Assembly: GCA_025667525.1 (NCBI GenBank)
Contig: CM046876.1
Coordinates: forward strand, 536,350,038 to 536,414,037
From: Glebionis coronaria
Taxonomy: Eukaryota > Streptophyta > Magnoliopsida > Asterales > Asteraceae
Length of the DNA: 64,000 nt
Direction: 5' to 3'
The position numbers were made by a program, and so were the translations under genes. Positions 10,301-21,112 of this stretch are shown one piece after another. The notes under the pieces are model-generated. The model was given only the letters and a program-made list of their open reading frames with translations. It ran no database searches and was not told the origin of the DNA. How positions within the stretch are numbered: position 1 is the first letter of the stretch; each line of letters opens with the position of its first letter.

Positions 10301-12223
10301 ATGTCTGAAGCAATAACCTCCTCCTCCTCATCCTTACCAAACATCAAGATTCCCATGCTTGATGCAACCAACTTTGACTTATGGAGGTTCAACTTTGAAC
10401 AATATCTGGGGATCTTTGACTACACACTCTGGGACATCATTGAATATGGAAACTCATTCAATAAAGCTCAAAAGATTCTGAATGCCATTGCGACAAGAAC
10501 AGCTGTTGAAGGATGTCCTGATGAAGATAAGAAAGAAAAACCTGGAGATGGTAGAGCTGTAAGTGCTGAAGATATTGCAAAGAAAAGGGCTGACATGAAA
10601 GCCCTAAATATTCTGAAAGTGTCTTTGGGACAAGAAAATCAGCACAAATATAGAAGCTATGAATCTGCTAAGGATCTTTGGGAAGCAATTGAAGTTGCAT
10701 ATGGTGGTAATGCAGAAACTAAGGAAGAAAAGAAAAAGCAACTTCTGCATGATTATGCTGTCTTCAAAGCTCAGCCCAATGAGAAACTGAGCAGTGTAAG
10801 AAGCAGATTGCTTGACATCACAAGCAAATTGTCCTTCATGGGGACACAAGTTGGTGATATTGACACCAATGCTACTTTTCTGAAAAGTCTTGGTGAGACA
10901 TGGAAGATTGAGGCAAGATCTATTCTTGCCAATAATACTCACAAGAGCTCTTCGTTTGATGACATCTACAACAAACTAAGACTGTTGGAAGATGAAACTC
11001 TTTCAAGCAAAACTAGCACCATCAACATGGCCTTCTTCTCTCATAGTGAAGGTCAATTCAATCAGAAGGACTCTTTTATGCATCCAGTTACTGGATCATC
11101 ATTTGTCAGCGCTGGGACAAGTCCTGTCAACGTCTCCTTTTCAGACGCTGACACATTCATAAATGACTCCCCAAGAGTTAAACCTGCTGGTTTGGATTTG
11201 GATACTGTTTGTGCTTACATTGCTTCTTTGCCCAATGGTTCAGTGATTACATATGAGGACCTTGAGCAGATAAGTGATGAACACTTGGAAGAGATGGACA
11301 TCAAGTGGAACATGGCTCTTGCTAGTATAAGAGCAAATAGGTGGAATAGAAGGTTCAAGAAGAAGATGACCTTCAATGCTAAAGATACTGCTGGATTTGA
11401 TAAATCCAAAGTTGAGTGCTACAACTGTCATCGCATGGGGCACTTCATGAGGGAATGCAGATCTCCTAGAAGATCTGATGCTGGTAAACCCTCAAGTCAG
11501 GTTGTTAAAGCTCAAGACTCCAAAGCCATGGTTGCAGTTCAAGGAATTGATGGTACTGGATGGGATTGGAGCTATCTGGCTAAGGATGTTGAAGAGGACA
11601 AAGCTTTGATTGCTGATATTGAAGAAGAAGAGCATGTTGAATATGCTCTCATGGCACGCTCCTCCTCTTCATATGATAATGAGGTATATGATGATGCTTT
11701 TTGTAGCAAAGGTTGTAGGTTAAACACTGACAGACTTAACAAAGAAGTGTTAAAACTAAAAGAGGATATGAGCACTGAAAGGTGTAAATTATCCAATTAC
11801 CAACTAGCTCTTACTGAAACTGAGAAAACCGTTTCTGAATACAAGAAAATGGAATTTGATTTAAAAGATAAGATAAATATCTTAAAACATGAGCTAGAGG
11901 GTAGTATGGATATTAGAAATATCATGTCAAAGGTCAATAAAGACCTACAGGCTAAGTTAGATGAGGCCATTAAGAATAAAGATAATGTTGACCTCAAGAT
12001 TCAAAGATTTGATAGAGCCACCCAAGCCCTAGGAGACTGTGTAGCTAAACAAAGAGATCCTAAGGATATGACTGGGCTTAGGATGAATGAGAATGATTAC
12101 TCTCTGGTTCCACCACCAGCTGGTGACTTCTTGGTGTCCTTAGAAAGGATTTATCTTGGACTGGCATACCAGAATGCCAAGAAGAGGAATTCATTCCTCC
12201 ACCAAGAGTTGTCACCCCATTAG
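10301..12223 (+). CDS. Copia-A Gag (first ORF)
   Basis: A 640-residue capsid/nucleocapsid precursor that packages the element RNA in cytoplasmic particles. Residues about 15-245 form the Copia gag domain (LDATNFDLWRFNFEQYL near the start). A CCHC zinc knuckle, CYNCHRMGHFMREC, lies at about 373-386. Residues about 470-595 are rich in Lys, Glu and Leu with coiled-coil character. Three units of the 21-bp motif lie at 11113-11149. The start ATG is the first after the primer site. The last residues look out of frame: from about 12180 the sensible continuation (an [15 protein letters not shown] stretch) is in another frame, so a one-base shift has cut off the Gag tail. Whether it is mutational or programmed cannot be told here. 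Confidence 0.9.
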   Translation: MSEAITSSSSSLPNIKIPMLDATNFDLWRFNFEQYLGIFDYTLWDIIEYGNSFNKAQKILNAIATRTAVEGCPDEDKKEKPGDGRAVSAEDIAKKRADMKALNILKVSLGQENQHKYRSYESAKDLWEAIEVAYGGNAETKEEKKKQLLHDYAVFKAQPNEKLSSVRSRLLDITSKLSFMGTQVGDIDTNATFLKSLGETWKIEARSILANNTHKSSSFDDIYNKLRLLEDETLSSKTSTINMAFFSHSEGQFNQKDSFMHPVTGSSFVSAGTSPVNVSFSDADTFINDSPRVKPAGLDLDTVCAYIASLPNGSVITYEDLEQISDEHLEEMDIKWNMALASIRANRWNRRFKKKMTFNAKDTAGFDKSKVECYNCHRMGHFMRECRSPRRSDAGKPSSQVVKAQDSKAMVAVQGIDGTGWDWSYLAKDVEEDKALIADIEEEEHVEYALMARSSSSYDNEVYDDAFCSKGCRLNTDRLNKEVLKLKEDMSTERCKLSNYQLALTETEKTVSEYKKMEFDLKDKINILKHELEGSMDIRNIMSKVNKDLQAKLDEAIKNKDNVDLKIQRFDRATQALGDCVAKQRDPKDMTGLRMNENDYSLVPPPAGDFLVSLERIYLGLAYQNAKKRNSFLHQELSPH

Positions 12224-13128
12224 AAGAGTATCAACAAAAACTGACTGACCTAAATGAGTGGAAGAAAGCTAACCCTACTTTATTTGTTAAGGGAGGTTTG
12301 CTGTGTGAAAGTCCCAATGAATCCCCACCCATTAAGGTTACTCACCCAGTTACTGGTGAAGCTGTTGACCTAGGCTCCAACACTGTTAGAAGACCTACTA
12401 TTAAATATGCAGAGATGTATAGAAATAATAGGTCACCCAAGAGCCAAGTCAACAATCATGGAACAGGTTTCTTTGTTTCTAGATCTAAGAATGTGTCTAA
12501 GAAAGCCTGTTATACTTGTGGTAGCTTTTCACATTTGGCATACAAGTGTGTCAACGCTCCCAAAGCCAGCGCTGATAGGAGCAATTTCAGCGCTGATAGG
12601 AAGAAAGTCAACGTTGTTAGGAAGTCAAACGTTGTCAGACCCAGACCTTGTGTGCAGCAAAGTCCACAAGTGATTAGACCAGCCCCATTCTTTACTAGAC
12701 GGTCTAACACTCATGGACAAAGACCTTTTCAAAAGACAGATACCTGGTCAAATAGGCAATGGATTCCTGTAGCAAACCCTAGGTTCAACGCTGACAAGGG
12801 TAATTTCAGCGTTGACAGGACAAAATCCAACGCTGACAGAAACGTGACCAGACCTAAGTATTTGCAGTCACAAGGTAAGGGGTCTAAAGCTTCTTCAAGC
12901 TTAACATGGAGACCCAAGAAAGATCAAAACCCTAATAATAATGGAATTTCAATGACTTGCAACAGGTTTAATTATATTTCAAAAGTCATTACAAAACCAA
13001 TTGGGGTTAACTGGGTATTTCATCCTAAAAGGGATGAAAATGGGGTTGTGGTGAGAACTAAGTCTGTTCTTATTGAACAACCAGATGAATCCAAGTCTTC
13101 TGAGACTTGGGTTCCCAAAGAAAACTAA
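12180..13128 (+). CDS. Copia-A gag-distal ORF (frame-shifted Gag tail)
   Basis: The open frame continuing Gag beyond the shift near 12180; its longest clean part is 12298-13128. It carries a second perfect CCHC knuckle, [14 protein letters not shown], at about 12508-12549. It also has Arg/Lys/Asn-rich low-complexity sequence with two clusters of the A/V-D-K/R heptad (12558-12633 and 12792-12834). It ends with ETWVPKEN and a stop that overlaps the pol frame by 22 bases. It probably functions as the RNA-binding C-terminal part of Gag. No ATG lies at its beginning, so translation on its own is doubtful. Confidence 0.7.
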
Positions 13129-16100
13129 TTTGTTTTCTTTATGTGCAGGGCATTCAAAAGCAGATCAATGATTATGGATATTGGGATAGTGGATGCTCAA
13201 GGCACATGACAGGAAAGGAAGACTATCTGACGAACTTCTCTCCTATTAAAGATGGTGATAAGGTATACTTTGGAGGGGGCTACGGCACCATCACAGGCAA
13301 AGGAACTCTTCTCACCAATAATCTACGTTTTCAGAATGTCTTCCTGGTAAAAGAACTGGACTATAATCTGTTTAGTGTGTCACAAGTGTGTGATAACAAA
13401 AATAAGGTTCTTTTCACTGATACTGAGTGTTTGGTGTTAAGCAAGGATTTTAAGATCCCTGATGAGAAGTATATTGAGTATAGAACACCTAGGCATAAGG
13501 ACATATACAATGTGAATTTAAATGGGATTAAAGTGAATACAAATATGTCTTGTTTTTATGCTAAGGCCTCAGTAGATGAAAGTAATTTGTGGCACAGGAG
13601 ACTAGGGCACATAAACTTTAAAAATATAAATAGACTTGTGAGGCTTGGTTTAGTTGATGGTTTGCCTGAAAAGGCCTTCCACAATGACCACTCTTGTGTT
13701 GCATGTCTTAAAGGCAAGCAGCACAAGATCTCATTCAAGTCCAAGCAGGTGCATACTAGTTCCAGACCTCTTCATATGCTTCACATGGACCTCTTTGGTC
13801 CAACTAATATAGAAAGTTTGAATGGCAAGTCATATTGCTTTGTTGTCACTGATGACTTTTCTAGGTTTACTTGGATATTCTTTCTAGCTATGAAGAGTGA
13901 CACAGCTGATGTTCTTATTGAATTTATCACTCAAATTGAGAAAAGGTCTGGCTATGAGGTTAAGATGCTTAGGAGTGATAATGGTGGAGAATTTAGGAAC
14001 AAGAAGCTAGATGATTTTTGTGCCAGGAAGGGAATTACTAGGCAGTTTAGTATTGCTAGAACCCCACAACAAAATGGGGTTGCTGAAAGGAAGAATAGAA
14101 CCCTAATTGAAGCAGCCAGAACAATGTTGGCTGATGCTCACTTTCCCATAGCCTTTTGGGCTGAGGCTGTTAATACAGCATGTTATGTGCAGAATAGAGC
14201 ATTGGTTAACAAAATTCAGAACAAGACACCTTATGAGTTACTTTGGGGAAGAAAACCTAATATTGGTTTTCTCAGACCTTTTGGATGTCATGTAGTAGTC
14301 TTAGACACTAGTGATGCCTTAGGGAAATTTAGTGCAAAAGGTGATGAAGGTTACTTCATGGGGTATTCAGTGCAGAGCAAGGGTTATAGGGTTTATCTTA
14401 AGGAGGACAAACGTATTGTTGAAAGAGTACATGTTAGGTTCTTAGAGAATAAACCTAGTGATCCTGAAAGTGGTCCTAATTGGTTGTTTGATTTGGAACC
14501 CTTATCTAGAACTTTAAATTATTTGCCTGTCACTAATCCAGACATTGTGAAGGTAACTTCAAATGTTGTGGAGGAACAAGTTGTTCATGTTTCAGGTACA
14601 CAGGTTGATGAAAGGGTTGGATCACAAGCAGAAAAGGCATCTCCTACATTTGAATATGTCACAATTCCCATTTGGACTGATGCTTTTGCTGCTGCTGCTG
14701 CTGCTGGACAAGATAATGGTGGTTTCCAAATACCACCAGATACAAACATGCATGGTTCTTCAGGCGCTGACAAAGGAAAATCCAGCGCTGACAAGACCAA
14801 TTCAGACGTTGACAACAACATTTCAGGCGCTGTCAGCCTTGACGCTGACAACCAAGATTCAAACGTTGACAACACTTTTGGGCATCTTTTCTCTTCCAAT
14901 TTTGAACAAGGTGGACCTTCCAATGTCCATGAAGAGATTCCTGTTGCTCAAAAAGAGTCTGATGAAGAAGATATTGGCAACATGGAGCGTGAAGTTGAGG
15001 ACACCAGACTTTTTGAAGGAGGAGTTCTCACTTCCACAATGAAGAATCACCCCTCATCTCAGATCATTGGTGATGTTATGACTCCAGTTCAGACAAGAAG
15101 ATCCCATCAAAGTCTTGGTGGATTTATTGCCAATATACACAAGAAGGTTGATACCCCTCTTGTGCAAGCATGTTTGTTTGCATGTTTTCTGTCACAAGAA
15201 GAACCCAAGAAGATATTTGATGCTCTCAAAGAACCAAGTTGGGTGGAAGCAATGCAGGATGAGCTTCACCAATTTGCTATTCAGGATGTTTGGGAGCTGG
15301 TTGATTGTCCTAGATATGTCAGACCAATAGGGACAAGATGGGTTCTCAGGAACAAAAGAGATGAAAGAGGTATTGTGGTCAGAAACAAGGCAAGGTTAGT
15401 GGCTCAAGGTTATACACAAGAGGAGGGGATAGACTATGAAGAAGTCTTTGCACCAGTTGCAAGGATTGAAGCTATTAGGATTTTTCTAGCCTATGCATCT
15501 TGCATGGGCTTCACAGTCTATCAAATGGATGTAAAGAGTGCATTCTTGTATGGCACCATTGTTGAAGAAGTTTATGTCATGCAACCTCCTGGTTTTGAGG
15601 ATCCTGAGCATCCAGACAAAGTGTATAGAGTCAAAAAGGCTATGTATGGCCTTCATCAAGCCCCTAGAGCATGGTATGGTACTTCGTCTACCTATTTGGT
15701 GGACAATGGATTCAAGAGGGGCACCATAGATCAGACACTATTTACAAAGAAGAAAGGCAAAGATGTGTTGCTTGTGCAGGTCTATGTTGATGATATCATT
15801 TTTGGGTCTACTGATCCAAAGATGAGTGAGGATTTCTCCAAGCTCATGACAGACAAATTCAAGATGAGTGCTATGGGGGAGATGAACTTCTTTCTTGGTT
15901 TACAAGTTCAGCAGAAAGAAGATGGTATCTTCATCTCCCAAGACAAATATGTTGCTGAAATCTTGAAAAAGTTTGGCTTTTCTCCACATGAAAAGAGGGC
16001 TTCTACTCCTATGGATAGAGAACACCCTTGGGGAAAGATTGGAGAAGGGAAAGATGTTGATGTCAGGCATTATAGATCCATGATTGGATCCTTGATGTAT

Positions 16101-16730
16101 CTTACTGCTTCTAGACCTGATATCATGTTTGCTGTGTGTGCATGTGCACGCCATCAAGTGACTCCCAAAGAATGTCACCTTTATGCTGTGAAGAGGATCT
16201 TTAGGTACCTAAGATGTTTCCCTACTCTTGGTTTGTGGTACCCAAAGGATTCACCATTGGAGCTGATTGCATATTCAGATAGTGATTATGGTGGTGACAA
16301 GTTTGATTGGAAATCCACAACTGGTGGATGTCAATTTCTTGGGAGCAGATTAATATCTTGGCAATGCAAGAAACAAACAGTGGTGGCTAACTCTACAACT
16401 GAAGCAGAATATGTGGCTGCAGCAGCATGTTATGGTCAAGTGTTGTGGATTCAGAACCAGCTGTTGGATTATGGGTATAACTTCATGCATACTAAGATAT
16501 TTGTTGACAATAATAGTACTTTATGCATCATTAAGAATCCTGTGCATCATTCTAAAACTAAACACATAGAAATTAGACACCATTTTATAAGAGATTGCTT
16601 TGAGAAAGGTTTAATACAACCAAATAGGGTTGACACTGAGGAAAATGTGTCAGATTTATTAACTAAACCTTTTGATGCTGGAAGATTTCAGTACTTGGTA
16701 ACAAGTATTGGAATGGTTAATCTCACTTAA
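13107..16730 (+). CDS. Copia-A Pol polyprotein: protease, integrase, RT, RNase H
   Basis: Uninterrupted 1207 residues. The aspartic protease active site DSGCSRHM starts at residue 27. The integrase zinc region ([17 protein letters not shown]) is at about 160-200. The integrase core has Asp at about 228 (HMDLFG), Asp 291 (SDNGGEF) and Glu 327 (NGVAERKN), the D-D-35-E pattern. An integrase-RT linker at about 515-615 holds a short Ala run and six A/V-D heptads. RT follows ([22 protein letters not shown] with Asp 895 and 896). RNase H starts near 1055 ([16 protein letters not shown]). All catalytic residues I can identify are present, so the copy could be active. It lies in a third frame relative to the two gag frames; the printed ATG may not be the real start, since pol is normally made with Gag. 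Confidence 0.95.
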   Translation: MGSQRKLICFLYVQGIQKQINDYGYWDSGCSRHMTGKEDYLTNFSPIKDGDKVYFGGGYGTITGKGTLLTNNLRFQNVFLVKELDYNLFSVSQVCDNKNKVLFTDTECLVLSKDFKIPDEKYIEYRTPRHKDIYNVNLNGIKVNTNMSCFYAKASVDESNLWHRRLGHINFKNINRLVRLGLVDGLPEKAFHNDHSCVACLKGKQHKISFKSKQVHTSSRPLHMLHMDLFGPTNIESLNGKSYCFVVTDDFSRFTWIFFLAMKSDTADVLIEFITQIEKRSGYEVKMLRSDNGGEFRNKKLDDFCARKGITRQFSIARTPQQNGVAERKNRTLIEAARTMLADAHFPIAFWAEAVNTACYVQNRALVNKIQNKTPYELLWGRKPNIGFLRPFGCHVVVLDTSDALGKFSAKGDEGYFMGYSVQSKGYRVYLKEDKRIVERVHVRFLENKPSDPESGPNWLFDLEPLSRTLNYLPVTNPDIVKVTSNVVEEQVVHVSGTQVDERVGSQAEKASPTFEYVTIPIWTDAFAAAAAAGQDNGGFQIPPDTNMHGSSGADKGKSSADKTNSDVDNNISGAVSLDADNQDSNVDNTFGHLFSSNFEQGGPSNVHEEIPVAQKESDEEDIGNMEREVEDTRLFEGGVLTSTMKNHPSSQIIGDVMTPVQTRRSHQSLGGFIANIHKKVDTPLVQACLFACFLSQEEPKKIFDALKEPSWVEAMQDELHQFAIQDVWELVDCPRYVRPIGTRWVLRNKRDERGIVVRNKARLVAQGYTQEEGIDYEEVFAPVARIEAIRIFLAYASCMGFTVYQMDVKSAFLYGTIVEEVYVMQPPGFEDPEHPDKVYRVKKAMYGLHQAPRAWYGTSSTYLVDNGFKRGTIDQTLFTKKKGKDVLLVQVYVDDIIFGSTDPKMSEDFSKLMTDKFKMSAMGEMNFFLGLQVQQKEDGIFISQDKYVAEILKKFGFSPHEKRASTPMDREHPWGKIGEGKDVDVRHYRSMIGSLMYLTASRPDIMFAVCACARHQVTPKECHLYAVKRIFRYLRCFPTLGLWYPKDSPLELIAYSDSDYGGDKFDWKSTTGGCQFLGSRLISWQCKKQTVVANSTTEAEYVAAAACYGQVLWIQNQLLDYGYNFMHTKIFVDNNSTLCIIKNPVHHSKTKHIEIRHHFIRDCFEKGLIQPNRVDTEENVSDLLTKPFDAGRFQYLVTSIGMVNLT

Positions 16731-17988
16731 GTATGTGTTTTGGATTCTTTTTGTAAAAGTATGTACAGGATGATGCATTATTATTATTGGTCTTATTGAT
16801 AATTTAGATTTTCCACTATATTTTTCTAACACTGACAAAGGTTGTTTGAACACTGATAAGTGTTTTTGCAACGTTGTCAGCAATATAATTGTCTAACGCT
16901 AACAAAGCTTCCTTCAACGCTGTTGTGTGTTATCGGGGCGTTGTCAGCAACAATGTTAGTTTTGTGGTTTTCAATCTAAATGTGCAGATGGTGTTAGCAG
17001 TATACCATTGGATACAGAGTTGCTATATGGATCAAAGGAGAAGCATTTGGACATGTTTTTGTTTATGGATGATGGTTGGAATGTTTCATTCCTATCTTGA
17101 CATAAATTTTTTATGTTCATGCATATTTTTAGCAAACTCTTTGTATCTTTGTTTAAGGGGAGGTTTTAGGAACCTTTAGGATTTTTGGGTATCCATATGA
17201 TACTCTTATCACAATTCTAGATTGTGTCCACAGGTGAGTATGGGTTAGTTTTACTAAACCATGAGGCACTGTATCATGCATAGTATATCAACTTTGCATG
17301 CTGCCAAGACATTTTTGGCCTAGAATTGGTTGTGGTCTGTTGGGAGACTTGGGAATCATTTTGATATGGGATTTACCTGGGAGTAACAAGGATTTTATAA
17401 GGTAACTTGGTTGTTAAGGATTTTGGTTAGCAAGGGACACTAGAGGACTGTTATGTCTATCTTGCTTTTGCAAGTGTGCATAACTGGACAGTGCTTGGCG
17501 CCCTATAATAATTATCAGCTTTTGGTTATTTTCTCTAGGATAAATTACTTGTTAAGGTCATTTTTCACTTTTTAAAACAATTTTATTTTTGGACGCTGAC
17601 AAGATTTTTCCAAGCGTTGTTGTGACCAAATTGGACGCTGACATGGCTTTAGGCGAACGTTGACAAGATTATAGCCGTTGGGCGTTGATGGGTTATATTT
17701 GACCGTTGACACTCAATGGGACCTACCCAGTTGTTACTTTTTGACATATTTTCAAGCCGTAATTTTAGGAGTTGTTACTTTCATTAAATGCATGAGATAA
17801 CTTATAACTTTTCAATATTTTCATGATTAGTTTTTGAAAATCTTTGCCAATTTTTGGGCCAATCACATGCATTCATCCACTCCTATAAATTTGGCTCCTA
17901 TTTTTAAACAGGGTATCTATAATTCTTTTCTAACACTTTTCTCTTATCAACCTTCATCTTTTATACTTCAAATTAACAGCTTTCATCA
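16731..17988 (+). other. Copia-A pol-to-ORF3 spacer
   Basis: About 1.26 kb without a convincing gene. It holds two clusters of the 21-bp motif (cores at 16833, 16854, 16875, 16900, 16921, 16942 and at 17597, 17618, 17639, 17661, 17686, 17707). It also holds a polypurine-like AAGGGGAGG at 17155-17163 and a TATA-like TATAAAT at 17884-17890, about 100 bp before the next ORF. The last could be an internal promoter, which is speculation. Confidence 0.7.
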
Positions 17989-20900
17989 ATGGCACCAAGA
18001 TTTAACTCAGCAGAATTGGATTTGGGGTTCAAGTCTCAACACAACATGATTGCTTATCTTGTTGCTGATAATAATTTGTTCCCTCAATACACACAAATGG
18101 TGGTGTATTTGAACGCATCCCCATTAAGGTATGCTCTTTCTCATGCACCACTCATTCCAGTCACACACATTAAACAGTTTTGGAACACTGTCAGTTCCTC
18201 AACAGTTAATGGAGTGACCACATTAACTTCTATTGTTCATGGGAGATCTTGGGTGGTTACTGAGGCCTTGGTACGCCAGGCCTTGCATCTTGATGATGCT
18301 GATGGTATAACCATTCTTCCCATAACTGAAATAGAACAAGGGCTTAGGGCTTTGGGATACCCTATTCCTGATGAAGGTACTCTTAATAAGTACCATAAGC
18401 AGGAATTTTCCCCAGCCTGGAAGTACCTCATTCACATTCTCCTTCAATGTTTGAGTCCCAAATGTACTGCACACAATGAGATCAATAGATCCATTGCAAC
18501 TGCTATTGTGTGTATTGCAACAGGGCAAAAATATAACTGGTCTAAAATGATTTTTGAAGGAATGTGTAAAAACAAGGGGACAAAAATGACTTTAGCTTAT
18601 CCCCGTTTTCTGCAAATGATTTTTGATGATCAAAGATATTGTTCAAGGGATCACAATGACTTTTATAAAATCCCTGAACAAAAGAAAGCTATTTTTACCA
18701 AGATGAATTCACCACCTCATAGGGACTTACCTTTAACCCCAGCCATGCTTGCTGTTATTGCAGCAGCACAACCCCAACCAGACCCCCGACCTTATATTGA
18801 CCCTCACCCACAACTTGAACCTATCCCTGAACCTTTACCCTCACCTGACCAAATGCAAATTGACCAAGAACCCTTTGACGCTGACACATCTAATGTGGGC
18901 GTTGATGTGCCTATTTCCAACGCTGACACCCAACCATCACAATCCCAAACACCCCTTAACCAACCCACATCTACCCATTCTTCCACACCATCTTCCACAC
19001 CACCTGAATATAGGTTGATTAAACGCCAAAGGACTGCTGGAGAGTTCTCCTCTGGTGGTCCTAGCCATGAAGCAGAGAGAACCACCACCACAAGTGTGGC
19101 TGGTGACCTGGATGAGGCTAGGACTATTGGTTCTGGCTTAGAAGCTGGCCAAGGCAGTCCCACCATTATTAAGTCCTCATCCATGCCCAATGAACCTGAC
19201 TTGGGAGGTCAAATCCCCATTTCAGAAGAGGGCAGACTGGAACCAATGACTCTTTTGGAATTGACGGCTGTCTGCATTAGCTTGCAAAAGCAAAATGCAG
19301 ACTTAGTACAAATTGTCAGCAACCAAGGCCTTGAACTCAAGGAATTGAGGGAGAGGATTGTTGTTTTGGAGAGTGTTCATGCAAAGGGAGGTATGGAGGA
19401 GTCTTCCAAAGGGGAGGAAGATCAAAGAAATCTGAGTGATAAGAGCAGTCAAGATGGTCAATCATTGGATGTTGCTGAAGCTCTTACTACTTTGAAGGAA
19501 CAAACAGGTTTTGATACGTCCTTGATCTCTCCAACCAATTTAAATTTATCATTTACAGATATGTTGAGAGAGGTTACACAAGGCGCTGAGGGAAAATATT
19601 TGAGCATTGACAAGACAAGTTTGGACGCTGATAGAAGTATTTTGGGCGCTGATAGAGGAAATTTGGGCGTTGACAGATCTGCATATGGAGGTGATGTATT
19701 CCAGTCATCATCTATCATCAAGGATGTTCCTACTCAGGTATTACCATCTACCTTACCAAACATTGCACCATCAGATAAGGGTAAGGGTAAGTTGGTAGAA
19801 GAAATTGTTCCAAAGAATGCAGCTCAGGTTGAATTTGATAGAAGATTGGCTGAGCAAATGATGGAACAAGGTGAAAAGGAAAAGTCACCATTTGTTGTGA
19901 CTTCTGAAGAAGAAAGTGATGGAGCTAGCTCAGATTCAAGTTTGATGATTATTGAACCAGAAAGGCTTGAGTATGGTGATGAGCTTGCTAGGGAAAAGCT
20001 GAGAGATTTAAAGTTGCAGATTGATTTTGATATGCCAGAGGTGGTTCAGATGTACAATTCTTGGGAAGAAAGCTGTATGGATAATCCAGACTTGACCATT
20101 TCAGATCAGATATGGGGTTTGGAAATTCTTCTTAGAGTTCAGAAGGATTGTAAGGTGATTTTGAAGCACAAGGCAAGCAACATTCTCTCTGAGTTGAAAA
20201 GGGATAGAAGGAAGCTCTACTTTATGTTTCTCAAATGTCATGGAGTTGGATGGACACATCAAAAGATGAAGGCTTTGACATTTGATGAGTTGGAACATAG
20301 GGCTTATCCTATTTGGGTGAAAGTGCAGGAAGAAAACACTTTCAGACTTCTTTCAGATGAAAGAAAGGAACAACTTGTAGAAGAGATGGAAATCAAGAAA
20401 GCTATGATAGTTCCCAGACCAGTGAAGAAGGGATTTACACTTGAGTTTCCAAAAGATATGAATCAACTATATCCAAGTGAAGCAGTTATTAGAAAGAGCC
20501 TCAAGCTCTCCCCATTAGAAGCTTCAGATATGATGCATGTGTTACCACTAGATTCCAGGAATCCAATTGTGAGTTATGATGAGGATGAATGTGGAGTCTG
20601 GAAAATTGGAAGATATGGCAAGGAGGTACACACTTTTACCACTCTCATATCTTTATTTGCAAGTTGTGATAGAGAAGACTTGGTGGATCTTTGGAGGTTG
20701 CTAGAGACCAAGTATGAGGCTGAAGCACCAACTTCAGCTAATGGAATAAAACTTTGGACCACATTCAAAAGAATGTGTGGGACAAATGAGGAAGATCCTG
20801 AAATATGGAAGGATCTTGAAGATGATCTCAGTGGTCTTCAATGGAGGTTATATTCAGCTGCTGGTGTATACCATTTGAGTTCTACAAAGTTTGCTGAGTA

Positions 20901-21060
20901 TTTACTTGTAGATGCTCAGTATTTCATATCCAAGGCTGTTTTGGAAAAGATGAAGGACACCCAGTTGGAGATAGATTACACAAGTGACGTGGCAAAGAAT
21001 TTGATCAGATTTATTTATTACCAATATGATAAGGTTTGTCAGACTCCTCCAAGTTCTTAA
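17989..21060 (+). CDS. Copia-A accessory 3' ORF ('env-like' position)
   Basis: A 1023-residue intact ORF after pol, the position where SIRE elements carry their env-like gene. I see no signal peptide and no clear membrane segment, so an envelope role is not supported. Residues 1 to about 225 form a compact domain (ALHLDDADGI, PRFLQMIFDDQRY) like the N-terminus of proteins commonly encoded beside Copia pol in Asteraceae genomes, whose function is unknown. Residues about 248-341 are Pro/Gln-rich. A leucine-heptad coiled coil lies at about 420-464. Five A/V-D heptads lie at about 533-565, with earlier units near 298-312. An acidic Ser patch at about 640 precedes a globular C-terminal part, 670-1023, rich in charged helices. 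The start follows directly on the spacer, with a good ATG context. Confidence 0.85.
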   Translation: MAPRFNSAELDLGFKSQHNMIAYLVADNNLFPQYTQMVVYLNASPLRYALSHAPLIPVTHIKQFWNTVSSSTVNGVTTLTSIVHGRSWVVTEALVRQALHLDDADGITILPITEIEQGLRALGYPIPDEGTLNKYHKQEFSPAWKYLIHILLQCLSPKCTAHNEINRSIATAIVCIATGQKYNWSKMIFEGMCKNKGTKMTLAYPRFLQMIFDDQRYCSRDHNDFYKIPEQKKAIFTKMNSPPHRDLPLTPAMLAVIAAAQPQPDPRPYIDPHPQLEPIPEPLPSPDQMQIDQEPFDADTSNVGVDVPISNADTQPSQSQTPLNQPTSTHSSTPSSTPPEYRLIKRQRTAGEFSSGGPSHEAERTTTTSVAGDLDEARTIGSGLEAGQGSPTIIKSSSMPNEPDLGGQIPISEEGRLEPMTLLELTAVCISLQKQNADLVQIVSNQGLELKELRERIVVLESVHAKGGMEESSKGEEDQRNLSDKSSQDGQSLDVAEALTTLKEQTGFDTSLISPTNLNLSFTDMLREVTQGAEGKYLSIDKTSLDADRSILGADRGNLGVDRSAYGGDVFQSSSIIKDVPTQVLPSTLPNIAPSDKGKGKLVEEIVPKNAAQVEFDRRLAEQMMEQGEKEKSPFVVTSEEESDGASSDSSLMIIEPERLEYGDELAREKLRDLKLQIDFDMPEVVQMYNSWEESCMDNPDLTISDQIWGLEILLRVQKDCKVILKHKASNILSELKRDRRKLYFMFLKCHGVGWTHQKMKALTFDELEHRAYPIWVKVQEENTFRLLSDERKEQLVEEMEIKKAMIVPRPVKKGFTLEFPKDMNQLYPSEAVIRKSLKLSPLEASDMMHVLPLDSRNPIVSYDEDECGVWKIGRYGKEVHTFTTLISLFASCDREDLVDLWRLLETKYEAEAPTSANGIKLWTTFKRMCGTNEEDPEIWKDLEDDLSGLQWRLYSAAGVYHLSSTKFAEYLLVDAQYFISKAVLEKMKDTQLEIDYTSDVAKNLIRFIYYQYDKVCQTPPSS

Positions 21061-21102
21061 TGTTTATTCAGAAACTTGATCATAAGAGTGGATATCAAGT
21101 TT

Positions 21103-21112
21103 AGGGGAGGAT
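21103..21112 (+). promoter_or_regulatory. Copia-A polypurine tract
   Basis: AGGGGAGGAT directly before the 3' LTR, the expected plus-strand priming site. Confidence 0.9.

Noticed and set aside
18223..19190. Antisense open frames within the Copia accessory ORF and other Copia ORFs
   Set aside because: Shadows of long, stop-poor sense frames; no domain or independent signal.
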